Source of the DNA: a virus
Reading direction: 5' to 3' (one strand)
IMG/VR virus record: IMGVR_UViG_3300031539_000028
Location: 1-60,286 of that record
DNA length: 60,286 nucleotides
Shown here: positions 49,839-59,863 of the stretch, piece after piece
Layout: each line of letters opens with the position of its first letter
Position numbering within the stretch: position 1 is the stretch's first letter
Notes under the pieces: model-generated
What the model was told of the DNA's origin: nothing
Seen by the model: only the letters and a program-made list of their open reading frames with translations
The model's database searches: none
Position numbers and translations under genes: made by a program

Positions 49839-50741
49839 ATGGCTAACATCGCTAAGCTGATGGGGGTCACCACCGCCAACATCGCGAAGGCGATGGGTGT
49901 CTCAAAATCTACACTCAGTAAAATCATGGGCCTTAGCCTTGCCAAGGCCACGGGTGGCACCATTAGTTACTCTGGTGGCTACACGATTCACACGTTTACG
50001 GCGGATGGGACTTTCACGGCTTTGGTTGCTATGAACGTGGAATATCTCGTCGTGGCTGGTGGCGGTGGTGGTGGTGAAGGTGCGGGTGGTGGTGGCGGGG
50101 CGGGTGGGTTTCGTACTGGGACAGGATTCGCCGTTACTCCTCAAGCCTACCCAATCACCGTTGGGGGTGGTGGTAACGGGGCTGTTGCGAATTCTGGATC
50201 AAACGGCGTCAATGGCGTAGATTCTTCTGCTCTTGGCGTCACTGCAACTGGTGGTGGTGGTGGCGGTAGTCGTAATGGTTCTAATGGAAGTGGGGGCGGT
50301 TCTGGCGGCGGTGCAGGAACTGATGGTTCTGCCTTAACTGGCGGTGCCGGTACCGGAGGACAGGGTAGCGACGGGGGCGATAATATCGCCTCTGGCAATT
50401 ACGGCAACGGCGGTGGCGGTGGAGCTTCTGCTGCGGGTGGTGATGCAACTTCGTCGGTTTCTGGAAATGGTGGTGCAGGCACCGCCAGTAGCATCAGCGG
50501 TTCTTCTGTAACCTATGCTGGTGGTGGTGGCGGCGGTGGACTGCATACTGGATCTACCCGTGGGACAGGCGGCGACGGCGGTGGTGGCGATGGTGGCGAC
50601 CACACTACGAGTTCGGTTGGTGAGAATGGGGACGCAAATACTGGTGGTGGTGGCGGTGGTGGATGTGCGTCCAATCCGGGAGATGTACGCAGAGATGGTG
50701 GCAACGGTGGCTCAGGCATCGTAAGCATCAGGTATCTGTAG
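49839..50741 (+). CDS. Glycine-rich tail-tip adhesin (300 aa)
   Basis: After an N-terminal helical repeat (MANIAKLMGVTTANIAKAMG) the protein is dominated by long glycine runs (for example VVAGGGGGGEGAGGGGGAGG) with short strands and ends GIVSIRYL. This matches glycine-rich domains of phage adhesins whose loops form a receptor-binding surface. The codons are rich in GGT, unlike most of the window. ATG 49839 follows the fibre stop at once, so the two are cotranslated. Confidence 0.75.
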   Translation: MANIAKLMGVTTANIAKAMGVSKSTLSKIMGLSLAKATGGTISYSGGYTIHTFTADGTFTALVAMNVEYLVVAGGGGGGEGAGGGGGAGGFRTGTGFAVTPQAYPITVGGGGNGAVANSGSNGVNGVDSSALGVTATGGGGGGSRNGSNGSGGGSGGGAGTDGSALTGGAGTGGQGSDGGDNIASGNYGNGGGGGASAAGGDATSSVSGNGGAGTASSISGSSVTYAGGGGGGGLHTGSTRGTGGDGGGGDGGDHTTSSVGENGDANTGGGGGGGCASNPGDVRRDGGNGGSGIVSIRYL

Positions 50742-50762
50742 GATGGCGCAAGGAGCTGAACG

Positions 50763-51131
50763 ATGAGCAACGCAAACGGCGAGGTCACTCAGGCGGAATA
50801 CATCCGCTACCTCGAGATCGAGATACCGGTGACGGGTTCGCCCGCGACGCTGTGGTCTCTCATCGAGGGCCTTCTCGCCGACGCCGAGAAGAAGCGCGTC
50901 CTGCAGGTCGTGATCAAGGATCACGGCGCTTCGTTCGTCGTCGGAGACACCGACGACCTGAGCGGGAAGAACGAGACCGTCGAGGCGACTGGCATCTACA
51001 CGGAGCCGTGTCTCGGCGATCCTGACGGCTGGCTCGGCAGGACGTACGTCGCGGCCGTCGGTGCGGCTGTGCTGATACCGCTCTGCAAGGTCTACATCGG
51101 TCATGCGCCGAACACGTCGGCGCTGACGTAG
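50763..51131 (+). CDS. Virion-associated protein of unknown function (122 aa)
   Basis: This protein lies between the adhesin and the EP-repeat protein, ahead of the portal gene. It is beta-rich ([27 protein letters not shown]). No family was recognised. Position suggests a virion or assembly protein. Confidence 0.5.
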   Translation: MSNANGEVTQAEYIRYLEIEIPVTGSPATLWSLIEGLLADAEKKRVLQVVIKDHGASFVVGDTDDLSGKNETVEATGIYTEPCLGDPDGWLGRTYVAAVGAAVLIPLCKVYIGHAPNTSALT

Positions 51132-51154
51132 TCGGACGAGAGAGGGGGACCGCG

Positions 51155-51961
<807 letters not shown>

Positions 51962-51974
51962 AGGCGAGGGGCAG

Positions 51975-54377
51975 ATGATCGACCGGAGTCGGGGAAGAGA
52001 CGGAGAGCGCGGCTCAGCCGGCGGTGCTTCCGTCATCCTGGATCATCGTGGTATCCCGTGGACGGGGGACGGGAACGGGAACGGCTATAAGACGGACCGC
52101 GCAACCGCTCTCGGGATGCTCAAGTCATTCTCGGGATACGTTCAGAGGCTCTACGGGCTCGACAGCGCGCCGATCATCAGGGCTCAGGAGCCGTACCACA
52201 ACCACGCGTGGGTCTACGCCGCGGCCACCGTCACCGCGAGGAACGTGGCGCAGGCTTCGCTCGGCGTGTGGATCGAGACCGAGGACGAGATCGCCTCGCG
52301 CGCTATGAGGGCGAAGCGCGCAGGCAGGCCGTGGACGGGACCGAGGGCCGGGCGGAACCGCACGGCCGTCGCTCGACACCTCCGGTGGAACGCCAGACGC
52401 CACGGCGTCTCGCTGTCGCGCAAGGGGCTGGAACAGGACCCCGAGCACGAGATATCGCTCCTCTTCGCAAAGCCAAACCCGGTCATGACAGGCCAGCAGC
52501 TCGTCGAGGCGACTGTGCTCTGGCTTCAGCTCAGGGGGGAGTCGTTCTGGATTCTCTCCGGAGAGGACGGGAAGAGGCTGAACGCGGGCGAGACGGCGGC
52601 CGAGATATGGCCGGTCAACCCGGACCGCTTCACGCCCATCAAGAAGAACGGCCGGCTTGTCGCCTGGAAGGTATCGAAGAGCGGCGACATATGGGGGCTC
52701 GGCGCTCACGTCGTCACGATCCTTAACCTCGACGAGGTGGTGCAGTTCAAGTTCACGAATCCCGACGATCCGATACGCGGGATGAGCCCCATCACCGCGG
52801 CAGCGGCCGGGATCACGATAGACATGCTGGCGACGTCTCACAATAAGTCGATCCTGTCGAACGGCGCGGAGCCGTCCGGTCTCATCGCGTTCGAGGGCGA
52901 CTTCGCCGACGAGGCCGAGGAGGAGCGTTTCAGGGAGCGATGGGAGAATCGCCACAAGGGTCCTGGCAACCGGGGACGGCTCGGAATCCTCCCCGGCGGC
53001 AACGCCAAGTATTTCCAGGTAGGACTCTCGCCGGCCGACATGCAGTACCTCGAACAGAGGCGGTGGGACCGCGACGAGATACTCGCCGTCGAGGGCGTGC
53101 CAAAGGCCATGCTCTCTATCACCGACGACCTGAACTATGCGACCGCGCTCGGGCAGAAGAGGACGTTTTGGGACGAGCTCCTCTTCCCGATCATTCGGAT
53201 GATGGAGGACGTGCTGGACGGCACGATGCTGCTGCCAGAGACGGACAACATAGTCGCGGCGTTCGACCTGTCGGGCGTGGAGGCTCTCAAGACCGGCCTC
53301 ACCGCGAAGGTTCTCGACGCGCGCGGGCTCGCCGGGAACGAGCTTCACATGCCGCCGTCGATGGCGTTCGAGCTCGTCGGGGTTGACGTGGGTGAGTACG
53401 AGGGCAGCGACATCGCTCTCGTCAGTCCGCTCCTCGCGCCGGTGGGTGACGTGATCGGAGGACTCGGGCCCGCGCCCGCTCCGGCTCCCGGCGAGCCCGG
53501 CGCAGACGACGACGAGGATGAGCCCGACGTCGACGAAGAACCTGACATGGTTAGGCCCAGCGCGAAGCAGTCGAGCCGAGGACGGAATCTGGCGCGGTGG
53601 AACGCGCTCATGCGCGGCGTGCAGGTTCCGCTCGAGCGTGTGTTCGCGGCGGCGTGGAAGAAGTGGCTGCGCGTCGAGCGCGCCGAGCAGCTCGAGCTCT
53701 TCGACGAGGTGGCCGGAGCTCGCCGGGCGATCATGGAGGCCGTCAAGCAGGACAAGCTCGACCTGCTGGCCGCGCTCGTCGACGTCGGAGACATGCAGCA
53801 TCGGCTCGGCGGGACTGTCCGTCCGATCTACGCTGGTGGGCTAGACGCGGTGTTCAGCTTCACCGTTCAGGAGCTCGGAGGCATACCAGTCTTCGGGATC
53901 GACGACCCGCGCATCATGGCGTTCTTCGACGCGCACCAGCGGAGGCTCGTCGGGACCACGCCCGTCACGATCCAGGCCAACCTCAGGCGGTCGCTGTCTG
54001 AGGGACTGCAGGAAGGCGAGACGCTCGGGCAGCTTCGCCAGCGCGTTGCAGAGGTCTACAACGTCGCCGGCTCCGACTGGAAGACGCTTCAGGTGGCTCG
54101 GACGGAGACGGCCGGCTTCATGAACGGTGTGCGCGAGTCGATGTTCGAGGCGCAGGGCTTCAGGTACGCAGATTGGGTGACGGCCGGCGACGAAGAGGTC
54201 AGGGTGAACCATCAGGAGTTCGGAAGGATCGGCTCACGTCCCTTGACGCACGACTACCTCGCGGACAGACTGGACTCGACGACCGGATTCGGACGTCTCC
54301 TGTATCCGAATGACCCGCTCGGGCCGTCTGCGGAGGTCATAAACTGCCGGTGCATACACATCCCGTCGGCCGAGTGA
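51975..54377 (+). CDS. Portal protein fused to MuF/SPP1 gp7-type domain
   Basis: This 800-aa protein joins two usual genes. Residues 60-520 form the portal core (for example PVNPDRFTP, QEPYHNHAWVYAAATVTARN, GQKRTFWDEL), the dodecameric gate for DNA. Residues about 540-800 carry the head-morphogenesis (MuF) part ending in the metal-binding INCRCIHIPSAE signature and RTETAGFMNGVRESM. The fusion may place the minor capsid protein directly on the portal. ATG 51975 follows GGGGCAG. Confidence 0.88.
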   Translation: MIDRSRGRDGERGSAGGASVILDHRGIPWTGDGNGNGYKTDRATALGMLKSFSGYVQRLYGLDSAPIIRAQEPYHNHAWVYAAATVTARNVAQASLGVWIETEDEIASRAMRAKRAGRPWTGPRAGRNRTAVARHLRWNARRHGVSLSRKGLEQDPEHEISLLFAKPNPVMTGQQLVEATVLWLQLRGESFWILSGEDGKRLNAGETAAEIWPVNPDRFTPIKKNGRLVAWKVSKSGDIWGLGAHVVTILNLDEVVQFKFTNPDDPIRGMSPITAAAAGITIDMLATSHNKSILSNGAEPSGLIAFEGDFADEAEEERFRERWENRHKGPGNRGRLGILPGGNAKYFQVGLSPADMQYLEQRRWDRDEILAVEGVPKAMLSITDDLNYATALGQKRTFWDELLFPIIRMMEDVLDGTMLLPETDNIVAAFDLSGVEALKTGLTAKVLDARGLAGNELHMPPSMAFELVGVDVGEYEGSDIALVSPLLAPVGDVIGGLGPAPAPAPGEPGADDDEDEPDVDEEPDMVRPSAKQSSRGRNLARWNALMRGVQVPLERVFAAAWKKWLRVERAEQLELFDEVAGARRAIMEAVKQDKLDLLAALVDVGDMQHRLGGTVRPIYAGGLDAVFSFTVQELGGIPVFGIDDPRIMAFFDAHQRRLVGTTPVTIQANLRRSLSEGLQEGETLGQLRQRVAEVYNVAGSDWKTLQVARTETAGFMNGVRESMFEAQGFRYADWVTAGDEEVRVNHQEFGRIGSRPLTHDYLADRLDSTTGFGRLLYPNDPLGPSAEVINCRCIHIPSAE

Positions 54378-54387
54378 GGAGAGCACG

Positions 54388-55644
54388 ATGAAGGTCACGA
54401 GGGAGTTGATGGAAGCCGCGCCCGGCACGTTTCGAGTCGCCGACACCGGCGAGCTAGTCGAGCGCGTGAGGCACGCGCTGGACCGCGCGAGGCTCCTCGG
54501 CATCCTGTCTCAGACGATGGTGCGCGATGGCGACGCCGGCCCGATGATCGTGAAGATGGGGACACGTCCGCTCTCCGTCAAGGAGCTGTCGGCCGAGCAG
54601 ATGATGGCGTGGGCCGACGAAGTCGGCATGCCGTGGCAGGAGGGGTACGAGAAGCGCGTCATCCAGGTGTGGGCGAGCGACGAGCGCGTCGACCGTGACG
54701 GCGACATCGTCGAGCAGTCGTGGCGGTTCGACAACTACGCTCGCAACCCGCTCGTGCTGTGGGGCCACGAGTGGGGGGCGCCGCCCATCGGCAGCTCGAT
54801 CCACTGGAGCGTCGAGGAACGCGCAGACGACGGCGACGACTACTCCGGCCCGGCTCTCCTGCTCGTGGAGCTCTTCGCCCCGGGCGACGTGTCGCCTCAG
54901 GCTGACTCAGTCCTCAGGCTTGCCAAGGCAGGATTCCTGCGCTCCGGCTCCGTCGGATTCTATCCGGGCAAGGTAGTCGTGCCTGAGAGCGACGAGGCGC
55001 GCGAGGAGCTCGGGATCCCGGAGGGCGGATACCTGTTGCAGGACAACGAGCTCATCGAGCACTCTCACTGCAGCGTCCCTGCGAACCCAGGCGCGCTGAA
55101 CATCCTTGTCGCTGCGAAGGCGGCCGGCGGGCTGCGACCCACTGACGTCATCGCCATCCGCGAGCTCGCCCGGCAGGACGCTCTCATCGTCGGCCGCGAG
55201 GACGTGTGGTCGCGGATGGACTCCGCGATGCGTCGCATGTGGCGGGGGCTCTACCCCAACGTGGCGATAGAGGATCACAAGTCGGTGGCTCACCCCGTCG
55301 AGCCTGACTCGGCGGTGGAGCGGAGCTGTGCGCCGGCGGCGAAGACGGTGACGCTGGACGAGGTCGCCGATCCGGAGCCGACCGAGCCCGCCGGAGACGA
55401 GGGCGGGCGCACGGGGCCCACGCTGGAAGAGCTTCAGATGGTGATAGCGACAACCGTCGACACGCTCGCCGTCGTGATACGCGACGTGGACGGCCTCAAG
55501 AGTGACGTGGCGGACCTCAGGAGCGATCTTGACGGGGCTCGCCGCGAGCACGAGCAGGACAGCTCTCAGGCGCTGTCGGCGCTCCTGAGCGATCTTAGGG
55601 AAAACACCGGAAAAGCTCTTGCAAAGCGGGCCGGTGGCGGCTAG
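54388..55644 (+). CDS. Prohead maturation protease with C-terminal scaffold region
   Basis: This 418-aa protein has the HK97-type prohead serine-protease motifs: LVLWGHEWG (His 127), FLRSGSVGFYPGKV (Ser about 187) and NELIEHSHCSVPANP. The last 110 residues form a coiled coil (KSDVADLRSDLDGARREHE) of the kind that scaffolds capsid assembly and is cut away. It starts 10 nt after the portal stop and overlaps the candidate capsid promoter at its 3' end. Confidence 0.85.
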   Translation: MKVTRELMEAAPGTFRVADTGELVERVRHALDRARLLGILSQTMVRDGDAGPMIVKMGTRPLSVKELSAEQMMAWADEVGMPWQEGYEKRVIQVWASDERVDRDGDIVEQSWRFDNYARNPLVLWGHEWGAPPIGSSIHWSVEERADDGDDYSGPALLLVELFAPGDVSPQADSVLRLAKAGFLRSGSVGFYPGKVVVPESDEAREELGIPEGGYLLQDNELIEHSHCSVPANPGALNILVAAKAAGGLRPTDVIAIRELARQDALIVGREDVWSRMDSAMRRMWRGLYPNVAIEDHKSVAHPVEPDSAVERSCAPAAKTVTLDEVADPEPTEPAGDEGGRTGPTLEELQMVIATTVDTLAVVIRDVDGLKSDVADLRSDLDGARREHEQDSSQALSALLSDLRENTGKALAKRAGGG

Positions 55645-55647
55645 ATT
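55619..55647 (+). promoter_or_regulatory. Promoter for the major capsid gene, inside the protease 3' end
   Basis: TTGCAA (55619-55624) and TAGATT (55642-55647) are 17 nt apart, 47 nt before the capsid ATG. It would raise capsid expression above the protease level. GGAAAACACCGGAAAAG just upstream may help. Confidence 0.6.
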
Positions 55648-55693
55648 CCAGTGGCTGATGCACGCTGACAAGGGCTGACAAGGAGGGCGTCAG

Positions 55694-57055
55694 ATGAACC
55701 TCAACGAGCAGGACGTGGCCGCTCTGCGCGAGGGCGTTTCGAGCATCAAGGGCATCGCGGAGAAGCTGCCGTCGCTCGAGGCAGACATCGCTGCCATCAA
55801 GATGGCCGTCGGCGAGATCGACGTCAAGGAGCTCGCGGCGCGCGTCGAGCGGTCCGTCGCTCAGCAGGATCAGCTCGTGAAGCGCATCCGCAACTGGAAG
55901 GGCGGCCTGTACGTCCCTGGGCTCGAGGAGGACGCCGACAAGTTCAGCATCCACCGCGCCGCAGTCGCGGTGGCTTCGAAGAACTGGGCCAAGGCCGGCT
56001 TCGAGAAGGAGATGTTCGACGCCGTTCGCGCGAAGGGTCAGACGATGGGCGTCGACTCCGAGGGCGGATACTTCGTGCCGGACCAGGTCATCCCCGAGGT
56101 GATCGGCGCGATCTACCGGCGCAGCGTGTTCATCGGACTCGACGCCGAGGGCACCACGCGCGTATCCGTGATCGACGGGCTCGTCGGCAACCCGGTCAAG
56201 ATCCCGGCCTTCGAGGGAGGGATGGTCGCGTTCTGGCTCGGCGAGCAGGACCCGTACGTCGAGTCGATGGTCAAGGCCGGCAACATCAGCCTGGTCCCCA
56301 AGAAGCTGACGGTGCTCGCCAAGCTGACGGAAGAGATGCGGAAGTTCAGCTCGTTCGGCTACGAGACGCTCATGCGGAACGACATGATCCGCGCGCTCGC
56401 CGCCGAGCTCGACCGCACGGTGCCCTACGGGAAGGGCAACGAGAACGAGCCCCGTGGCCTCATGAAGATGACGATGGGGACGGGCCCGAGGGACATCCAG
56501 TTCTTCAGCGCCGAGACGGGCAAGCTCGTCACGGAAGCTCCGGCCGACGCTGCCGGCGGGGAGCTCGACTACGACGGCCTGATGGAGATGCAGGGCGCGC
56601 TCGAGGACGCGAACGTCACGCCCAACGAGTCGTTCGCGACGATCAGCGCGCCAAGGTACTTCCGGCGCCTCAAGCAGCTCAAGATACAGAACTACTCGGC
56701 CCAGGTCGACCAGAGGCCGTACCTTATCGGTGCGCCGATGCTCAGCGACGCGCGGCTCGCCGAGCTCATCGGGGCGTTCGACAAGTCGACGATGGTCCCG
56801 ACGTCTGGCGTGCCGGGTGCGAGCGCCGGCTGGCCGACCACGGAGACGGACGGCTCCTACGGCGACGTCTTCATGGGCAACTGGTCGGAGGTCATCCTCG
56901 GCCGGTGGGCGGGCATCGAGATCGCCGACGACGATGGCAAGGGGCTCGGCTTCGCCACCGACAACATCTTCGTCAAGATCAGGATGTGGGCCGACATCCA
57001 GAAGCGCCAGGGCAAGGGCATCGTCGTGTGCCCCGACGTTCAGATGCGCGACTAG
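55694..57055 (+). CDS. Major capsid protein (HK97 fold)
   Basis: This 453-aa protein has an N-terminal coiled coil (about residues 15-70) that is likely cut off, then the HK97 core: GGYFVPDQVIPEVI, GEQDPYVESMVKAG, GYETLMRND, YGKGNENEPRGLM, IQNYSAQVDQRPYL, cited in parts. It forms the icosahedral shell. ATG 55694 follows AAGGAGGGCG. It has the usual neighbours: portal and protease upstream, connectors downstream. Confidence 0.9.
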   Translation: MNLNEQDVAALREGVSSIKGIAEKLPSLEADIAAIKMAVGEIDVKELAARVERSVAQQDQLVKRIRNWKGGLYVPGLEEDADKFSIHRAAVAVASKNWAKAGFEKEMFDAVRAKGQTMGVDSEGGYFVPDQVIPEVIGAIYRRSVFIGLDAEGTTRVSVIDGLVGNPVKIPAFEGGMVAFWLGEQDPYVESMVKAGNISLVPKKLTVLAKLTEEMRKFSSFGYETLMRNDMIRALAAELDRTVPYGKGNENEPRGLMKMTMGTGPRDIQFFSAETGKLVTEAPADAAGGELDYDGLMEMQGALEDANVTPNESFATISAPRYFRRLKQLKIQNYSAQVDQRPYLIGAPMLSDARLAELIGAFDKSTMVPTSGVPGASAGWPTTETDGSYGDVFMGNWSEVILGRWAGIEIADDDGKGLGFATDNIFVKIRMWADIQKRQGKGIVVCPDVQMRD

Positions 57056-57148
57056 ACTGCATAGCCGCATAGCGCGCGCCGGTCAGCATGAGTGGGCCCG
57101 ACCAGCCAGGCGAGGACGAGGGAGCCGTCGGACACGGAGGAGCCTACA

Positions 57149-57637
57149 ATGGACCGCACGTTCCACGAGAAGGTCGTGCAGGCGCTCGCGCTCATGCCGC
57201 AGAGCATCGCGGGCAACGGAGTCGCCGTCGACGGCGTGGCGGTCGTGCCGGGCGCGAACGGGCGCGCGCTCGTCATCGAGGTCGCCCACGGCGATCCGGG
57301 AGCCGCGGCCACGTCCGAGCTCTCCATCGCCGTCGAGGGCTCCGAGGACGGCGGCACGACCTGGGAGGCCGTCGAGGACGTGGACGGGAACGACCTCGTC
57401 TTCGACACCATCACCGTGACGGGGACGGCAGACGAGTCGGGCGCCGGCGTCGTGCTCGGGACGCTGCCGATCGAGCGCCTCAAGTACAACGCCTATCGCC
57501 TGAGCATCACGAACACGAACGGGCAGGACGCGGTGATCGTCGGCGCGACCGCGCTCGTCGTGGACGTGATGGACAAGCCGACGGCGCAGCTCGACGGGCT
57601 GCTCGCGAAGATGTTGCCCGTCGGGACCGTGCTCTAG
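57149..57637 (+). CDS. Head-associated beta-rich protein, decoration candidate (162 aa)
   Basis: This beta-rich protein follows the capsid gene and precedes a strong terminator. ATG 57149 follows GGAGGAGCC. Segments such as LSIAVEGSEDGGTTWEAVED and RLSITNTNGQDAVIVG suggest an Ig- or cement-type fold. It may decorate the shell. The terminator after it resembles the copy-number pattern for abundant head proteins. Confidence 0.5.
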   Translation: MDRTFHEKVVQALALMPQSIAGNGVAVDGVAVVPGANGRALVIEVAHGDPGAAATSELSIAVEGSEDGGTTWEAVEDVDGNDLVFDTITVTGTADESGAGVVLGTLPIERLKYNAYRLSITNTNGQDAVIVGATALVVDVMDKPTAQLDGLLAKMLPVGTVL

Positions 57638-57672
57638 CGAGCCGTGCTGGACCGGACTCGCCTCTCTCTGTG

Positions 57673-57712
57673 CGGGCTCGGCGGGCCACGGCCCGTCGAG
57701 CCCGTAGCTTTC
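57673..57712 (+). terminator. Terminator after capsid and decoration genes
   Basis: CGGGCTCGGCGGGC pairs with GCCCGTCGAGCCCG, with one G-U pair and a 4-nt loop, followed by TAGCTTTC. It closes the high-expression head unit. Confidence 0.8.
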
Positions 57713-57724
57713 GGGGGATGAGGG

Positions 57725-57895
57725 ATGCCAGACTTCAGCCGCGGCCCGCGCGCCGGATTCGACGGGCCCATGCTGTTCGACTCACCGGCCGATCCCATTC
57801 AGACCGATCCTGATGAGCCGGCCGAGGTCCGCGTTGCACTCGCGCGCACTCGTAGCGTGCGAGCCAGGCTGTCTCACAGGAGGCTCGCGGAATGA
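57725..57895 (+). CDS. 56-aa small protein
   Basis: ATG 57725 follows GGGGGATGAGGG, and the stop overlaps the next ATG (ATGA at 57892). The first half is acidic (SPADPIQTDPDEPAEVR) and the second arginine-rich. It is coupled to the connector genes. No family was recognised. Confidence 0.55.
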   Translation: MPDFSRGPRAGFDGPMLFDSPADPIQTDPDEPAEVRVALARTRSVRARLSHRRLAE

Positions 57896-58251
57896 GCTAC
57901 GCTCCCGAGACGATCCCCGACGCGCTCTCTCTCGTGAAGGGTGGGGCCCGCGTCGTTCGCCTGTATCTTCTCGACGAGAATGACGCCCCCGAGGATCTGT
58001 CCGGTGCCAGCGTTCCGAAGGTCGACATCGCGGAGGCGGCCGGAGAGACGCCCATCATAACGAAGTCTGGAGTCGAGGTGACAATCGAGCCGGGCGGCGA
58101 CAAGGGCGTGCTTCAGTTCACGCTCTCCGCTGTCGATACCGCGAAGCTCTCCGTCGGCAGCTACGTCGCTCAGGCTCAGGTCACAATCGGAGGCAACGTC
58201 TACGTCACCGACAACATGTACGTGAAGGTGACAGGAAAGGTGACAGCGTGA
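57892..58251 (+). CDS. Beta-sandwich head-tail protein (119 aa)
   Basis: The sequence has the small beta-sandwich pattern found near phage head-tail genes (VKGGARVVRLYLLDENDAPE, SGASVPKVDI, LSAVDTAKLSVGSYVAQAQV). It is similar in layout to BppU-type N-terminal domains. Start and stop overlap neighbours. The family name is tentative. Confidence 0.55.
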   Translation: MSYAPETIPDALSLVKGGARVVRLYLLDENDAPEDLSGASVPKVDIAEAAGETPIITKSGVEVTIEPGGDKGVLQFTLSAVDTAKLSVGSYVAQAQVTIGGNVYVTDNMYVKVTGKVTA

Positions 58252-58814
58252 TCAGCCTGAAGGAGCTACGCGACAGGCTGAAGCTGAGCCCTACTGACGA
58301 CGACCAGCTCTCGATCATCAGGGCGAACGTGATCGGGCTATGGGAGGTGCGGACGAATCGCCTCTGGAACTACCGTGCGGGGCACGTTCAGACGTTCATG
58401 CTTGACGAGAGTTGGCAGAGGTTCGCTCCGGCGTGGCTCTCGCTGACTCCTGTCGACGAGACCGGCACGGTGACGGTGGAGGATTGGGACGACGGTGACG
58501 ATCCCGAGGCGCTGGACGAGGATGAGTTCACGCTCCTGGCGAGCAGCGGGAAGCTCGTGAAGCTCCCGCGCGTGACGCCTTGGCTCATGAACGTCCGTGT
58601 CACGTACTCCGGTGGATTCGACGAGAGCTCCTGTCCCGAGGACGTCCGCGAGGCGCTCGCGATTCAGTGTCAGTACGCGCTCCTCAGGCATCGTGGCGAG
58701 AAGTCGATCCTGAGCGGGATCACGGGGCCGGCCGGCGGGGTCTCGTTCATGGTATCGGCGGACGTCCATCCGCACTTCAAGGCTCAGGCCGCGCTCCACA
58801 GGAGGCACCGCTGA
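58248..58814 (+). CDS. Head-tail connector (gp6-like)
   Basis: GTG 58248 overlaps the previous stop. This 188-aa protein begins with the connector pattern ISLKELRDRLKLSPTDDDQL and carries helices typical of gp6-type adaptors (EDVREALAIQCQYALLRHRG). It should form the ring between portal and tail. Its position after the head genes supports the call. Confidence 0.7.
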   Translation: MISLKELRDRLKLSPTDDDQLSIIRANVIGLWEVRTNRLWNYRAGHVQTFMLDESWQRFAPAWLSLTPVDETGTVTVEDWDDGDDPEALDEDEFTLLASSGKLVKLPRVTPWLMNVRVTYSGGFDESSCPEDVREALAIQCQYALLRHRGEKSILSGITGPAGGVSFMVSADVHPHFKAQAALHRRHR

Positions 58815-59482
58815 TGTACGAGGTTCGCCTCACGGAGGAGTCGATCCGAACGCTCGACGAGCTCGAGCGCAGATGGACTCCTGAGCGGTTCGCCGCCGAG
58901 CTCATGACCGAGCTCTCCCGTCTTGCGACTGAGGCGGCGGGGGCCGTTCAGCGTGGGATGGCGGGCCAGTTCATCGCCACGCGGACCGGCAACCTTCGCC
59001 GGTCTATCGTCGGGCGCGCCGAGCAGACGCGGTTCGGCCCGGCGATCAGGGTCGGAGTATTCAGCGGCCCGGCTCTCCCGTATGCCGGCGTTCAGGAGTT
59101 CGGCACGCGTGGATACAACGCGGCATCGCCGTATCCGACGATCAAGCCGAAGACGGCCAAGGCTCTCGCGATCCCGACCGACAGGGCAAAGACTGCCGCC
59201 GGCGTCGCTCGCACGGCAGGCTTCGGGCCGCGTCAGTTCACCGGCGGAGAGCTCGTGTTCATACCGTTCCGCAAGGGGAAGCTGGTCGGTGGCCTGTTCC
59301 TGAAGGAAGAGATCAAGAATGGGGTGCGCGGGGGGGCCATGTTCCTCCTGGCGACTGAGGTCGACCTGCCGGAGAGGGCCTATCTCAAGCTCGGCTTCGA
59401 GGGCTACCTCCCGACGCTCGTGGACCGCTTGGGGTCATCCATAGCGCGGTGGGTGGCGGGGGCCGCGCGAGACACGCATTAG
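58814..59482 (+). CDS. HK97 gp10-like tail-completion/neck protein
   Basis: This 222-aa protein has RTGNLRRSIVGRAEQ and PYAGVQEFGTRG, the usual HK97 gp10 family pattern. It should join the connector ring to the tail. ATG 58814 shares one base with the previous stop. The tail terminator expected next is found as the C-terminus of the propeller gene. Confidence 0.75.
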   Translation: MYEVRLTEESIRTLDELERRWTPERFAAELMTELSRLATEAAGAVQRGMAGQFIATRTGNLRRSIVGRAEQTRFGPAIRVGVFSGPALPYAGVQEFGTRGYNAASPYPTIKPKTAKALAIPTDRAKTAAGVARTAGFGPRQFTGGELVFIPFRKGKLVGGLFLKEEIKNGVRGGAMFLLATEVDLPERAYLKLGFEGYLPTLVDRLGSSIARWVAGAARDTH

Positions 59483-59546
59483 TGGCGCGTGGATGCCCTG
59501 AGCTGCGTGGAATCGACAGGAGAGGTGTGGCGGGGCTTGGAACTGT

Positions 59547-59585
59547 CGCGCATCGCTCTGAAGCGATCTGTGAGGCCGTTTTCTG
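59547..59585 (+). repeat. 39-nt inverted-repeat element, copy B
   Basis: It is the counterpart of 13326-13364 in the opposite orientation (31 of 39 positions). It stands in the 194-nt gap between the gp10-like gene and the small gene at 59677, at the edge of the inserted propeller segment. Confidence 0.75.
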
Positions 59586-59676
59586 GAAGCCAGTATTGTG
59601 GCTTCTGTGGCCGATCCTGCTGGATATATTCTGCACGGGTTTGCCGTAGCGGGATATGTGCCACTTGGGAGTAAAG

Positions 59677-59862
59677 ATGTCCATTCGTGAGGTCCTCTGC
59701 CACTCAGAGCCAACCCGGCTCGTCGGCGAGACGAGCGAGGTCACGCCCGCGCACAACGACGACACGCAGTCGGGCGCGCCGGCGGGGCAGGTCGTGACGC
59801 TTGTCACGGGCGGGCTAGGGACAGCCGACGCATGGAAGGGTACGCGCCACCTTGACCGATAA
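59677..59862 (+). CDS. Small protein before the propeller gene (61 aa)
   Basis: ATG 59677 follows GGGAGTAAAG; ATG 59656 is a less good start with a short extension. The sequence is acidic and rich in Gly, Ser and Thr (LVGETSEVTPAHNDDTQSG), like a linker. It ends at 59862, overlapping the possible TTG start of the propeller gene at 59852. Function unknown. Confidence 0.4.
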   Translation: MSIREVLCHSEPTRLVGETSEVTPAHNDDTQSGAPAGQVVTLVTGGLGTADAWKGTRHLDR

Positions 59863-59863
59863 T

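Noticed and set aside
48499-50741. Diversity-generating retroelement target in the fibre genes
   Set aside because: No reverse transcriptase or template repeat with adenine-specific variation was seen in the window.
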